NCBI RefSeq assembly: GCF_024197615.1
Contig: NZ_JAKUKE010000001.1
Location: forward strand, 1,592,773-1,656,772
Length of the DNA: 64,000 bases
Source: Desulfuromonas sp. KJ2020
Lineage (GTDB): Bacteria; Desulfobacterota; Desulfuromonadia; Desulfuromonadales; SZUA-540
Direction: 5' to 3'
The number at the start of each line of letters is the position of its first letter. Position 1 is the first letter of the stretch. The notes beneath the pieces were generated by a model. The model had not been told where the DNA came from and did no database searches. It saw only the letters and a program-made list of their open reading frames with translations. The position numbers and the translations under genes are program-made. Below are positions 26,329 through 34,834 of the stretch, one piece after another.

Positions 26329-27834
26329 TTACTGCTTGGAGCCAGGCTTGGAATCGGCCATTTCGACCGTGAACTCGCTCAGGTCGCGCGGCAGGTTCTT
26401 GAAGACGATGGTGAAGGGAATGCGGGCGCCGGGCGCGACGTTGAGATTGGAGAGGGAGTCGCCGAACTGATTGTTCATGGCTTCTTCAATTTTGGCAAAA
26501 GGCCATTCCTGCAGTTCCGTTGCCGTGAGGCGGTTGCCGCAGAAGACCGTCTGTTGCAGCAGGGCTTTGCCGTTCGGGTTGTAGAGAACGCCCTTGACGG
26601 CAATGGCCGAACGGACCTCCTTGAACTGATTGACAGCCTGGCCCTGAATGACAAAGAGTTCACCCGCCTCGCGGTTGTTGACAAAGGTACTGGACAGATC
26701 CGTGATCTGGATTTGCCCGGCTGGTTGCGCCGGAGGCGCCTGGCCCGTCAACTGGGTAATGATAGCGCCGATGTCGAGATTTCCCTGCTTGTAAAAGAGG
26801 TACCCGCCAGCGGCGCTCAGGCCGAGAAGTAGGACAAGGATAAAAAGGATGAGACCGCGCAATGGGCTCTTGCGGGGTTTTCTCCCCGGCTTTTTTCTGG
26901 CCTTGGTCGATTTTTTGGAGCCTTTGGCGGTGGACTCTTCGGAGACTTCCTTCGGCGATGGAATCGCGGCGGCCGCCGAAGTTTCTTCTTCCGCCTCCGG
27001 TTCGCCAAATAGAAAGCTCGCTTCGCCTGCACTCTGGTCCACCAGGTCTTCATCCTCAAAGGGCTGGTCCAGTGCGGGGGAGCTGGCGGATTCTTCAAAT
27101 TCAAAATCGCCGGCGCCGCTTTCAGGAGATGTTTCTTCCCAGGAGAAATCATCGTCGCGGGCTTCGCCAAAGCTGTCTTCGAAAGGTGAGGCGATCTCTC
27201 CAGGTGTTTCGTCCGTCTCGGTGGCAAAGAAATCTTCCGTATCCGACGGCGACTCGTCCGTAAAGCCGAAATCGTCCTCAGTCGTCTCGCTGCCAAAATC
27301 GAAGTCTTTCGCCGAATCGTCACTGGCCAGCGCGGTTTCCTCCGTCAGGCCGCCAAAGAAATCGTCGTCCTGCTCGCTGCTCTCGGCCGAAGGCTCAGCA
27401 GGGCTGTCCTGGTCGCTGGTCTCTAAGGAGGTCTCTTCCGTATCACCGAAGGAAAAAGGCGGCTCCTCTTTTTCTTCCGCGGCCTCCTCGCCGAAAGAGA
27501 ATTCATCGAAGGAAGAGGCGGACGTGTCTTCACCCATTTCTTCTGTCTCATTTTCAAACAGGCCCTTGACCGCATCCTCTTCGTCGCTGGCTTCAAAGGC
27601 GCTGAAGTCGATGTCAAGCTTGGGGCCGGCCGGCTGTTCCGGTTCGGGGGTTGGTGCCGTAAAGGATTCTCCCGCCTCTTCGATCTCAGCGGGTATGGAG
27701 ACCTCCTCGGGCTCGGGAGGATAAACGGTGAAAATATGACGGCATTTCGAACAACGGACTTTCGTGCCTTCGGGTTTGACTTTTTCGTCCGCGAGTTTAA
27801 ACCGGGCCTGGCACTCGGAGCATTGGATGATCAT
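26329..27834 (-). CDS. Zinc-ribbon (MJ0042-type) membrane protein with DUF3426 domain
   Basis: A 501-residue protein. Residues 1-40 form a two-CxxC zinc ribbon (CSECQARF...CSKCRHIF). Residues ~45-300 are a very acidic, low-complexity region (Asp/Glu/Ser/Phe). A basic stretch and one membrane helix follow (~315-345), and a DUF3426-type C-terminal domain lies beyond it (PAGQIQITDLSSTFVNN..., ending in GARIPFTIVFKNLP). Function unknown; common in deltaproteobacteria. Confidence 0.85.
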   Translation of the reverse strand: MIIQCSECQARFKLADEKVKPEGTKVRCSKCRHIFTVYPPEPEEVSIPAEIEEAGESFTAPTPEPEQPAGPKLDIDFSAFEASDEEDAVKGLFENETEEMGEDTSASSFDEFSFGEEAAEEKEEPPFSFGDTEETSLETSDQDSPAEPSAESSEQDDDFFGGLTEETALASDDSAKDFDFGSETTEDDFGFTDESPSDTEDFFATETDETPGEIASPFEDSFGEARDDDFSWEETSPESGAGDFEFEESASSPALDQPFEDEDLVDQSAGEASFLFGEPEAEEETSAAAAIPSPKEVSEESTAKGSKKSTKARKKPGRKPRKSPLRGLILFILVLLLGLSAAGGYLFYKQGNLDIGAIITQLTGQAPPAQPAGQIQITDLSSTFVNNREAGELFVIQGQAVNQFKEVRSAIAVKGVLYNPNGKALLQQTVFCGNRLTATELQEWPFAKIEEAMNNQFGDSLSNLNVAPGARIPFTIVFKNLPRDLSEFTVEMADSKPGSKQ

Positions 27835-27857
27835 GCGTTCCTCTCCTATAAGGCTTG

Positions 27858-28385
27858 TCAGACGCCTTCTACCAGATAGATATCTGGGAGATTGCGGTAT
27901 TTTTCATCGAAATCAAGGCCATAGCCGACAATGAAGCCATCTTCCATGGTGATGCCGGTGTAATCTGCGTCGATATCCACCTCGCGGCGCGCTTTTTTGT
28001 CGATGAGCGTACATATCTTGAGGGACTTGGGGTCGCGCAGAAGCAGGCGATTGTACAGCGACTGCAGAGTGAAGCCGCTGTCGACAATGTCCTCGACGAT
28101 AATGACATTGCGCCCTTTTATGGGCTCTTCCAGGTCTTTGCGCATTTCGACGATACCGGAAGACTGGGTGTCGGACCCGTAGCTTGCCAGGCGCACGAAA
28201 TCGACCACGACCTGAGAGGTGATTTCTCTGACCAGATCGGCGAAGAAGAGGAAGGATCCCTTGAGGACGCCGACCAGTAGAACCTCTTCCTGGGCATAGT
28301 CACGGCTGATCTCTTCGCCCAGGCGTTTGACCTGTTCGGTGATATAATCCTTCGAATAGAGCACTGTCAGGGTGGGTTTTTCCAT
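27858..28385 (-). CDS. hpt: Hypoxanthine phosphoribosyltransferase
   Basis: A 175-residue purine salvage enzyme. Motifs: VGVLKGSFLFFADLVR, DFVRLASYGSDTQSSG and the PRPP loop VIIVEDIVDSGFTL. The start at 28385 is chosen as the MEKPTLTVLYS start typical of the family; the frame continues upstream to 28454 without a ribosome site. Confidence 0.94.
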   Translation of the reverse strand: MEKPTLTVLYSKDYITEQVKRLGEEISRDYAQEEVLLVGVLKGSFLFFADLVREITSQVVVDFVRLASYGSDTQSSGIVEMRKDLEEPIKGRNVIIVEDIVDSGFTLQSLYNRLLLRDPKSLKICTLIDKKARREVDIDADYTGITMEDGFIVGYGLDFDEKYRNLPDIYLVEGV

Positions 28386-28565
28386 GCGATTTCCTGAAAA
28401 AGGGGATGGTGAGTTAAAGCTGTATTCTATAGCAAGATAACGAAGTTGTGTCAATTTATTCGGTATATTTCAATAGGTTTACAGAGGGCTTTCTTGGATG
28501 TGGTAAACTAGAAAAGTTGTTTTTCCCTTCAAGGGGGATTTTTTCAGTTCAAAGGAGGTTGCAGG

Positions 28566-29270
28566 ATGCAGATAAAGAGGGTGTGGGCCGGACTTCTGCT
28601 GGTGGGTCTTTTTTCCGGCTTGGCTTTGGCGCAAGAGCCGCGCCTGTGGGCGGAATCAACCGATTTTCGCTTTGGCGAGATTTACCAGGGGCAGCAGTTG
28701 GAACATGCTTTTCGCCTCGAAAATACCGGCAATGAGCCGCTCCTCATTGAAAAGATCCGTAGCTCCTGCGGCTGCACGGCGGCCCTGCTGTCGGATTACC
28801 AGATTGAACCCGGGCAGTCAGCGCAGCTGCGGGTGACCTTTGATTCGACCCGCTTCCGGGGCCCGGTCGTCAAAACCGTCTACGTTTACACCAATGACCC
28901 GCTTCACCGGGTCGCCCAATTCTATCTGCGTGGCCAGGTGACGCCCGAGCTCGTGTTGGAGCCCGCCAAGGCTGATCTGGGGTCACTTGAGCCTGGCGCC
29001 GTCGGCGAGGTGGCTATCGTGATCGGTAATGTCGGTCCACAGAACATCGCGATCCAGGAGGTTCAGACCGACCTGCAGGATGTTCAGGCCACTCTCTCCA
29101 GCAAATTGCTGCAGGCGGGTGGATCCGTGACGCTCCATATTACCGCCACGGCGGGGGAGGAGGGGGCTGTCAAACGCAAGGGATATGTCGTTATGTCCAC
29201 CGACAGCCCCTACTCGCCCGTGGTGAAGGTTCCCGTCAGTTTTTCCGTTACAGGTGTGGCGCAGCCATGA
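28566..29270 (+). CDS. Secreted DUF1573-domain protein
   Basis: A 234-residue exported protein with a signal peptide (residues 1-22, cleaved near LALAQ). The DUF1573 part has [26 protein letters not shown] and the cysteine pair SCGCTA, followed by a second Ig-like repeat. Such proteins have immunoglobulin-like folds in the periplasm; function unknown. AAAGGAGGTT precedes the ATG. It lies ahead of the Rieske/cytochrome b operon and may be part of it. Confidence 0.85.
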   Translation: MQIKRVWAGLLLVGLFSGLALAQEPRLWAESTDFRFGEIYQGQQLEHAFRLENTGNEPLLIEKIRSSCGCTAALLSDYQIEPGQSAQLRVTFDSTRFRGPVVKTVYVYTNDPLHRVAQFYLRGQVTPELVLEPAKADLGSLEPGAVGEVAIVIGNVGPQNIAIQEVQTDLQDVQATLSSKLLQAGGSVTLHITATAGEEGAVKRKGYVVMSTDSPYSPVVKVPVSFSVTGVAQP

Positions 29271-29331
29271 AAATGTTCCGGGCAGAACATGGCCGCGCGT
29301 CTGCCGGCATCAAATGAAGTCAGGGGAGTCT

Positions 29332-29766
29332 ATGGAAAACCAGCCCGTTTCTTCCTCTCAGCGAAGATTCTTTCTCTCCGTGGTATTGGCTGCTATCGGT
29401 GCCGCCCTGGCGTTTCTAGCCGGTTGGCCTTTGCTGCGCTTTCTCACGCCTCTACAGCAGGACGGGGACGATGGACGTGTCGCCATTGACCGGAAGCGCC
29501 TCGAAGTCGGCGGTGTCCTGTTTTTCAGCTATCGTGGCGGCACCGCGGTGGTCCTGCAGATGGCGCCTGGCGAATTCACCGCTTTTTCCGCCATCTGCAC
29601 CCATCTCGGTTGCGTCGTGCAGTGGAAGTCCCAACCGCAGGAATTCGTCTGCCCCTGTCATGGTGGCCGTTTTTCTCCAGCGGGTGCCGTTCTCGGTGGT
29701 CCCCCGCCAAAGCCTCTAGTACCCCTACCTGTGACCCTCTCGGGGGAACAGCTTCTCATTGGATAG
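29332..29766 (+). CDS. Rieske iron-sulfur subunit of a cytochrome bc-type complex
   Basis: A 144-residue Rieske protein with an N-terminal membrane anchor (residues ~14-38) and the [2Fe-2S] ligands CTHLGC and CPCHGG. It accepts electrons from quinol. AGGGGAGTCT precedes the ATG. Followed after 9 bp by cytochrome b and then a pentahaem c protein, making a three-gene bc-like operon. Confidence 0.94.
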   Translation: MENQPVSSSQRRFFLSVVLAAIGAALAFLAGWPLLRFLTPLQQDGDDGRVAIDRKRLEVGGVLFFSYRGGTAVVLQMAPGEFTAFSAICTHLGCVVQWKSQPQEFVCPCHGGRFSPAGAVLGGPPPKPLVPLPVTLSGEQLLIG

Positions 29767-29775
29767 GAGTAAACC

Positions 29776-30873
29776 ATGCGTCTCCTTGCGGGGATGGTCG
29801 AATTTCTGGATGCCCGGCTGGGTATCCGCGAGCTCATCCGAGCCAACCTGACTGGCTACCTGGTGCCGCGGCAAATCAATGTCTGGTACGCGCTGGGGTC
29901 TGTTCTGCTGACGCTCTTTGCCGTCCAGGTCGTCAGCGGTATGCTGCTGCTGATTTATTACGTGCCGCATGCCGCCATGGCCTATGACAGTGTCCACCGG
30001 ATTATGAACGAGGTGCCCTTCGGCTGGCTGTTCCGCTATTTGCACGTCGTCGGCTCCAATGTGATCGTCATCGTTCTGCTGCTCCACATGCTCTCCGTTC
30101 TCTTCATGGGGAGTTACAAGAAACCGCGAGAACTCAACTGGCTCTCTGGATTCATCCTTCTCAACCTGACCTTCGGCCTGTGTCTGACCGGCTATCTGCT
30201 GCCCTGGAGCCAGTTGTCCTTCTGGGCGACCACGGTCGCCACCGATGTGGCAGGAGCCGTGCCCTTTGTAGGGGAGGCGCTGGTGAGCATGCTGCGGGGC
30301 GGCGCTATGGTTTCAGAGGCCACGCTGGGGCGATTCTTTGTCCTGCATGTCATCGCCCTGCCTCTGTTCCTGGCTCTTTTGGTCGGGTTTCATCTCTTTT
30401 GTGTGCGGCGGGTCGGTATTTCGACCCCTCCCTTCGCATCGGGCAGCCAGGGAGCACCGGCTGACAACCCTTCATCACCCGCTGCTGCAGGCGATATTCC
30501 CTTTTTCCCCAATGTCATCACCAAGGACCTGGCCGTCAACGCTTTTGTCTTCGCCGTCTTTATGGCCCTGACCTTTTTTGTCCCCCACCTGTTTATCCCG
30601 CCGGCTGCCTTTAGCCCCGCCGATCCCTTTGTGACGCCACCCGGCATCAAGCCCGAGTGGTATTTTTTGTGGGCCTATCAGACCATGAAAATTTTCCCGA
30701 ACGAATTCCTGGGGCTTGCCGCCCAAGGGGCCGCCATGACCTTTATGGCGCTCCTGCCTTTCATCGACCGCGGGCCAGAACGCCGCCCCGCTAAGAGGCC
30801 GCTCTTTGTCACCTGTTTTGTCCTCGGTCTGCTCCTGTTTGTCGCCATTTCCCTGTGGGGGCACCACTCATGA
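29776..30873 (+). CDS. Cytochrome b subunit (fused b6/subunit IV type)
   Basis: A 365-residue polytopic protein with about eight membrane helices. Haem-b histidines are seen in FRYLHVVGSN, VLLLHMLS, FFVLHVIAL and LVGFHLFC. The quinol-site motif PEWYFLW is in the C-terminal half. It is the membrane core that oxidises menaquinol. Its stop overlaps the start of the cytochrome c gene (ATGA). Confidence 0.94.
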   Translation: MRLLAGMVEFLDARLGIRELIRANLTGYLVPRQINVWYALGSVLLTLFAVQVVSGMLLLIYYVPHAAMAYDSVHRIMNEVPFGWLFRYLHVVGSNVIVIVLLLHMLSVLFMGSYKKPRELNWLSGFILLNLTFGLCLTGYLLPWSQLSFWATTVATDVAGAVPFVGEALVSMLRGGAMVSEATLGRFFVLHVIALPLFLALLVGFHLFCVRRVGISTPPFASGSQGAPADNPSSPAAAGDIPFFPNVITKDLAVNAFVFAVFMALTFFVPHLFIPPAAFSPADPFVTPPGIKPEWYFLWAYQTMKIFPNEFLGLAAQGAAMTFMALLPFIDRGPERRPAKRPLFVTCFVLGLLLFVAISLWGHHS

Positions 30874-31679
30874 GAATAGCTGTCTGTCTATTGATGAGTT
30901 TAGTGACCTTCCTGTTGGTGTCGATATCAGCCGCGGCCGTAACGAAACCAGCTCAAGCGACTGTCTGCTTGCAGTGTCACGGCGGTCAGGACGGTCGGCT
31001 CGGCCAACCTGTACCCCAGTGGCGCCAGAGTATCCACGCCGAGCAGGGCATCTCCTGTCACCATTGTCACGGCGGCGACCCCACGGATGCCCCAATGGCG
31101 ATGAGTCCCGAAAGGGGATTTGTCGGGGTGCCGACCCCTTCACAGGTGGCCGACTTCTGTGGCCGCTGCCATATCGGCGTACTCGAAGACTATCTCGCCA
31201 GCGCGCATGGCAAGGCCCCCAAAGGAGCAGGTCCCCAGTGTGTGACCTGCCATGCTGCCCACCCCATCAAAAAGGCCAGCACAGATTTGATCAATTCCCA
31301 AACCTGCGGGCAATGCCACGGGTATGAGCGCGCAGACGAAATTCGCCGCGCCCTGGCCGCTACCGATCATGAAATCGCCGAGTTGGAAAAAGAGTTGAAT
31401 CTGCTGCAGGGCCAGGGAGTAGCCACTGACACCCTGCAGAAGTCACTGTTCTCGCTGCGTAACGAATACCACCGACTCTTTCACAGCGTCGATTTGCTGA
31501 AAATAAAAGCCGAAACGGGAAAATTCAGGGAATCCCTGCGCGAGATGCGGCAGCAAGTCGATACCATTCTCGACGAACTGGCGGGCCGCAAGGTCTACGG
31601 TGCCATTGTCGTCGGTTTTTTTGTGCTGGCCGGTTTCGTGCTGCTGCTTATTCGCAAGACCTACGAAGAGGAAGAATAA
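30870..31679 (+). CDS. Membrane-anchored pentahaem cytochrome c
   Basis: A 269-residue protein with an N-terminal signal/anchor, five CxxCH haem motifs (CLQCH, CHHCH, CGRCH, CVTCH, CGQCH; residues ~33-155), a coiled-coil stretch (~165-240) and a C-terminal membrane helix followed by RKTYEEEE. It takes the place of cytochrome c1 and should pass electrons to periplasmic cytochromes. Confidence 0.93.
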   Translation: MRIAVCLLMSLVTFLLVSISAAAVTKPAQATVCLQCHGGQDGRLGQPVPQWRQSIHAEQGISCHHCHGGDPTDAPMAMSPERGFVGVPTPSQVADFCGRCHIGVLEDYLASAHGKAPKGAGPQCVTCHAAHPIKKASTDLINSQTCGQCHGYERADEIRRALAATDHEIAELEKELNLLQGQGVATDTLQKSLFSLRNEYHRLFHSVDLLKIKAETGKFRESLREMRQQVDTILDELAGRKVYGAIVVGFFVLAGFVLLLIRKTYEEEE

Positions 31680-31715
31680 GGTGCCGCCCCGAACAGCCCC
31701 ATCACAAGAATGCGG

Positions 31716-31744
31716 TTGCAATTCGGCAGGAGATGGTTTATATA
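31716..31744 (+). promoter_or_regulatory. Predicted promoter of tRNA-Arg
   Basis: TTGCAA and TATATA separated by 17 bp, 11 bp before the tRNA. Confidence 0.5.
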
Positions 31745-31755
31745 GAACAGCCCAT

Positions 31756-31832
<77 letters not shown>

Positions 31833-31914
31833 AAAATTCAAGGGATTTCTGATGGTTGAAAGACTGTTGGAAGTCCTTTTTTTGTGTGTAAAACCTTGGT
31901 GGGGACAATTCAGT

Positions 31915-31988
31915 GTCCCCGTTTTGTCCCCGTAAATTTTATTGGATCATTTTGTGTCATTTTAGAAACTGTCCCCGTTTTGTCCCCG
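31915..31988. repeat. Direct repeat GTCCCCGTTTTGTCCCCG
   Basis: Two exact 18-bp copies at 31915-31932 and 31971-31988, just downstream of the tRNA. They may be remnants of an attachment region. No integrase gene is visible beside them. Confidence 0.6.
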
Positions 31989-32116
31989 AGCCATCACCCT
32001 CTCCCGGAAGCCTGTCAGGAATTTCTTTAATGTGCGGTCCAACCGGAGAGTGTTCGACTGGGACAACAGCTCTTTACATAAAAAGATTTAACCGCCTTTA
32101 TTAGAAAGCGCAGCGA

Positions 32117-32424
32117 GTACCTAATATCTCGTAGTAGTCTTCGCTGGTACCTGATATCCCGTAAATCGCTCTTTGTGGATACAGACGGGATATCAGGTAC
32201 ATTTGCGCTTGAATTGAGCAATCAGCCCGTGATGGTGTACCTGATATCCCGTCAATAGGGTTCATGCAACATGCAGGTAAGATACTCTCTATCTCCTGCG
32301 GGATATCAGGTACGTTTTTTTGAGGCTTTTATTGCGATCCGCAGGGTGTACCTTATATCCCGTTCAGGGCTGTACCTAATGTCCCGCTGGACAGGCCCAA
32401 CTGACTTTACGGGATTTCAGGTAC
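32117..32424. repeat. Iteron array: eight copies of GTACCTGATATCCCGT in both orientations
   Basis: 16-bp units at 32117 (+), 32147 (+), 32185 (-), 32237 (+), 32298 (-), 32348 (+), 32372 (+) and 32409 (-). Consensus GTACCT(G/A/T)AT(A/G)TCCCGT. Spacing is irregular, so this is not CRISPR. The last unit encodes the final codons of the neighbouring gene. Arrays like this next to a winged-helix gene are typical of plasmid-type replication origins or of their copy-number control. Confidence 0.85.
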
Positions 32425-33378
32425 ACTTCCGTACTTGCCGGCAACCTCTTTCCATTTAGCCCGCAAGAAAATAGAGGCTGGTTCCGGAAAGGCTTTGCCG
32501 GTTCTCTCTCTTTCGTATTCCTCCTTGTCTTTGTCGGACAGGGAATCGAGCCAGTTTTGAAAGGCTTCCTCCTCTAGCTTTTCTCTTTTTGCCTGCCGAT
32601 TTTTTTCGGCATCCAGAGCTTCTTCCAACTCGTCTTTGTATCCTTTTGGACGGCGGTAGCAACCTCGAAGACTCAGGCTAGAAAAAACAAAGGAAGCCGG
32701 GTCTTCGACAGCGCGGCCCTCTTTATCGACCATTTTTCCATGAGCCAATTCCCACTCGGCGTATTCCAGGGAGACTGGGATAAGGTCCAGAGGTTTAAGC
32801 CGGGCCTGGAGATTTTCGACAATCTGTTGAATCTGAGCCGATCTGAATCCCGCCCTGGCAAGCAAGGGATACCACTGCTGCATTTGCTCGTCCGTCCATG
32901 ACAAAATTTTTTCAGCCATCGTTTCTAAGATAGATAGATTTTTATCTTTTAAAGATCTTTCTATCTTAGAGGGGGATAGTGGCTGCCCTTGAGGGGTATC
33001 ACTATAGGGTGACACTGTTCTTTCTTTTTCCTCATCTAATGGCCCACAAAAAATGATTTTTTGACCGTGCATCCTTTTCTTACGATCATACGATTGAGCT
33101 CCGGCCAAAATAATCCCGGCTTCCTGCAATTTGTAAAAAGTTTTTTTAACCATACTTTGGGAAATGTCTAATTCTTCAGCTATTTCCGAGGATGATGTAA
33201 ACAGAATTCGCTGGTTGGCTCTTTGTATATATTTGATTATTTTTCTTTGTGCGGACCCTTTAAAAAATTTAATTGCCCGCGAATATGAATATTCATCAAG
33301 GAGAGGAAAATCACTCTCCTTTAAATCCTCCAAAGGATGACACTCAGGGGTGACACTGGTGGCTGACAAGGGTGACAC
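32407..33378 (-). CDS. Winged-helix, replication-initiator-like protein
   Basis: A 323-residue, charged protein starting from GTG at 33378. Residues ~35-100 look like a winged helix (RKIIKYIQRANQ, SSSEIAEELDISQSMVKKTFYKLQEAG). The C-terminal third is rich in Lys/Glu. It lies directly beside the iteron array, which suggests a Rep-type initiator, but I do not recognise a named Rep family. A 35-bp tandem duplication at its 5' end puts it out of frame with the ORF at 33321-33614; without it the two would be one ~400-residue protein. Confidence 0.6.
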   Translation of the reverse strand: MSPLSATSVTPECHPLEDLKESDFPLLDEYSYSRAIKFFKGSAQRKIIKYIQRANQRILFTSSSEIAEELDISQSMVKKTFYKLQEAGIILAGAQSYDRKKRMHGQKIIFCGPLDEEKERTVSPYSDTPQGQPLSPSKIERSLKDKNLSILETMAEKILSWTDEQMQQWYPLLARAGFRSAQIQQIVENLQARLKPLDLIPVSLEYAEWELAHGKMVDKEGRAVEDPASFVFSSLSLRGCYRRPKGYKDELEEALDAEKNRQAKREKLEEEAFQNWLDSLSDKDKEEYERERTGKAFPEPASIFLRAKWKEVAGKYGSVPEIP

Positions 33379-33614
33379 TCAGGGGTGACAAGGGTGACAT
33401 TAGTGGCTGACAAGGGTGACACTGGAGCTTCTTTTTTGTCGCCTTTGGCAAACCTTGATGAATTTATTTTTTGAATATTTTCCCTGATACGACGATCTCG
33501 CTCCAAATCCTTTGAGGAGAAAGTGTCAGGGTCAATGGGACCCTCTCCGAAGAGATTGTCGAGGTGCTCATCCAGCCAATGCTTTTCAGCCACGGGCCTT
33601 TTCCTCCATATCAA
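33321..33614 (-). CDS. Small ORF, probably the separated 5' part of the initiator-like gene
   Basis: 97 codons; the last ~25 are read from the tandem repeat and then from the wrong frame of the downstream gene. The part before the repeat (residues 1-67, EKHWLDEHLDNLFGEGP...) is acidic and could be the original N-terminus. Overlaps the upstream ORF by 29 bp. Confidence 0.5.
   Translation of the reverse strand: MIWRKRPVAEKHWLDEHLDNLFGEGPIDPDTFSSKDLERDRRIRENIQKINSSRFAKGDKKEAPVSPLSATNVTLVTPECHPCQPPVSPLSVILWRI
33336..33425. repeat. Tandem repeat of GGTGACA-containing units inside the initiator-like gene
   Basis: Units share GGTGACACTCAGGGGTGACA and GTGGCTGACAAG. Copy 1 (33336-33370) is 35 bp; copy 2 carries a 9-bp internal addition. 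The 35-bp period is not a multiple of three, so copy number sets the reading frame. Confidence 0.8.
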
Positions 33615-33951
33615 CTACCGCCAAAAACTCTTCAACAAGAGCGCGAAAGTTCTTCGCTCCTGTTGAATTCGGGGCCTGCCTTATAATGGTGTTCTGGTCT
33701 TTTTCCGCATCCCAAAAGGCCGGGTTTTTAGGGATAACGGTTTTGAAGACACTTTCTTTCCCAAGCTGCTTTTTAAGGGCGCCAATGGCCGCCTGAGGAA
33801 AAAGTATTGGGATCAATGTGACATAGTTTTTTCCAGCATCTTCCAGTGATAGGTCCGTGTATGTCAATGGTGTATAACACACCTGCCACTCTGGTCTGCT
33901 TCGTTTTTTTTCGTTTGGAGGGACAGAGGGTTGATTTTTCTTTTCCCTCAA
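33586..33951 (-). CDS. Hypothetical protein of the mobile element
   Basis: A 121-residue protein, basic N-terminus, no recognised motif. It sits in the same-direction series HTH gene - this gene - initiator-like gene, with 4 bp to the HTH gene and an overlap with the next ORF, so the set is probably one transcript. Confidence 0.6.
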   Translation of the reverse strand: MREKKNQPSVPPNEKKRSRPEWQVCYTPLTYTDLSLEDAGKNYVTLIPILFPQAAIGALKKQLGKESVFKTVIPKNPAFWDAEKDQNTIIRQAPNSTGAKNFRALVEEFLAVVDMEEKARG

Positions 33952-33955
33952 TCAT

Positions 33956-34309
33956 TTAGGTGGCCTTGGCCGTGTGGGCCTTTTTCCTGGGGCGACCGCG
34001 GCCCCGTTTGGCCGTGGTCTGTCTTTTGGGACGGTCATCTGTGCTGGGCTTACCTAAATTGAATGATGGAGACTGGGCGCGATCATCCAGCCACGCCAAT
34101 AGTTTGTCCGTAGGGTAAATTACTGTTTTTCCGACCTTTAGTCTTTCTGGGCCCTTGCCTGCGCAATCTAGATTGCGCAGACTGCTAGGCGTGAGCCACC
34201 CGAAATAGGTGCTAATTTGGCGGCGCTCGATGAATGGTGGATAGTGATCAATGAGACTCGAAAATGAAAAATCTGCCATGTGCCCTCCTTTATTCTTAAG
34301 TAGGGTCAT
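33956..34309 (-). CDS. Excisionase-type helix-turn-helix DNA-binding protein
   Basis: 117 residues from ATG at 34309 (or ~107 from 34279, which has AGGAGGGCACATG). The core, ERRQISTYFGWLTPSSLRNLD...LKVGKTVIYPTDKLLAWL, fits the AlpA/excisionase helix-turn-helix fold. The tail is basic with an AT-hook-like GRGRPRKK. Probably a regulator or accessory factor of the mobile element. Confidence 0.65.
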   Translation of the reverse strand: MTLLKNKGGHMADFSFSSLIDHYPPFIERRQISTYFGWLTPSSLRNLDCAGKGPERLKVGKTVIYPTDKLLAWLDDRAQSPSFNLGKPSTDDRPKRQTTAKRGRGRPRKKAHTAKAT

Positions 34310-34834
34310 TCTGACACGATTTTTGTGGTCAAAATTGCACAGAAAAGGGCCGAATATCGTCCTTTTCGGTACTTTTTCGAATTACCGCTTAACTTTTTGT
34401 GATTTTTCCAGGCCTCGCGAGTAGCCACCACTTGGCAAAAAATGTCGCTGATTAAAGTCAGTGGTCATAAGTAGAGCAGCATGCAGTCGCTCATGGAAAG
34501 TATTGATTTCAAGGTGGTACGGTTGTCACTTAACACTGCATGAGGGGAACGCTATTTGCCTCTCAAAATCATCTGGCGATGTTGACCGACGATGGGAAAT
34601 TAAATGTGATTCTAGGGTTTTTCCTGATAGGCACCGGCGGGATAATTTGCTAGAAGTAGTTGTTGAACTTCAGTAAGACAGAAGAGCGGCACGCAGATAG
34701 TTCTTTCTTTGAATTTATTTCGTCAATCAAACGGGCAGGCCGGCGAAAAGGGTCATTTCGTTGGCCAGTTGTTTTGATATTGACGACCACCTCTCAAATT
34801 TGTTTTTGAGGAAGGGGAGGGGGGGATTAGTCAA
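34310..34834. other. Intergenic region before the R-M system
   Basis: 525 bp of lower GC without a convincing gene. A purine-rich stretch (GAGGAAGGGGAGGGGGGG) at its end probably supplies the hsdR ribosome site. Marks the boundary between the element's replication genes and the R-M cargo. Confidence 0.5.

Noticed and set aside
31833-31988. Integrase gene end beside tRNA-Arg
   Set aside because: The GTCCCCGTTTTGTCCCCG repeats resemble sequence seen near integrase ends, but no integrase motif can be read on either strand.
32117-32424. CRISPR array
   Set aside because: The 16-bp units occur in both orientations with irregular spacers, so they are iterons, not CRISPR repeats.
34461-34676. 71-codon plus-strand frame before hsdR
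   Set aside because: No ribosome site, no recognised domain, in a non-coding-like stretch.
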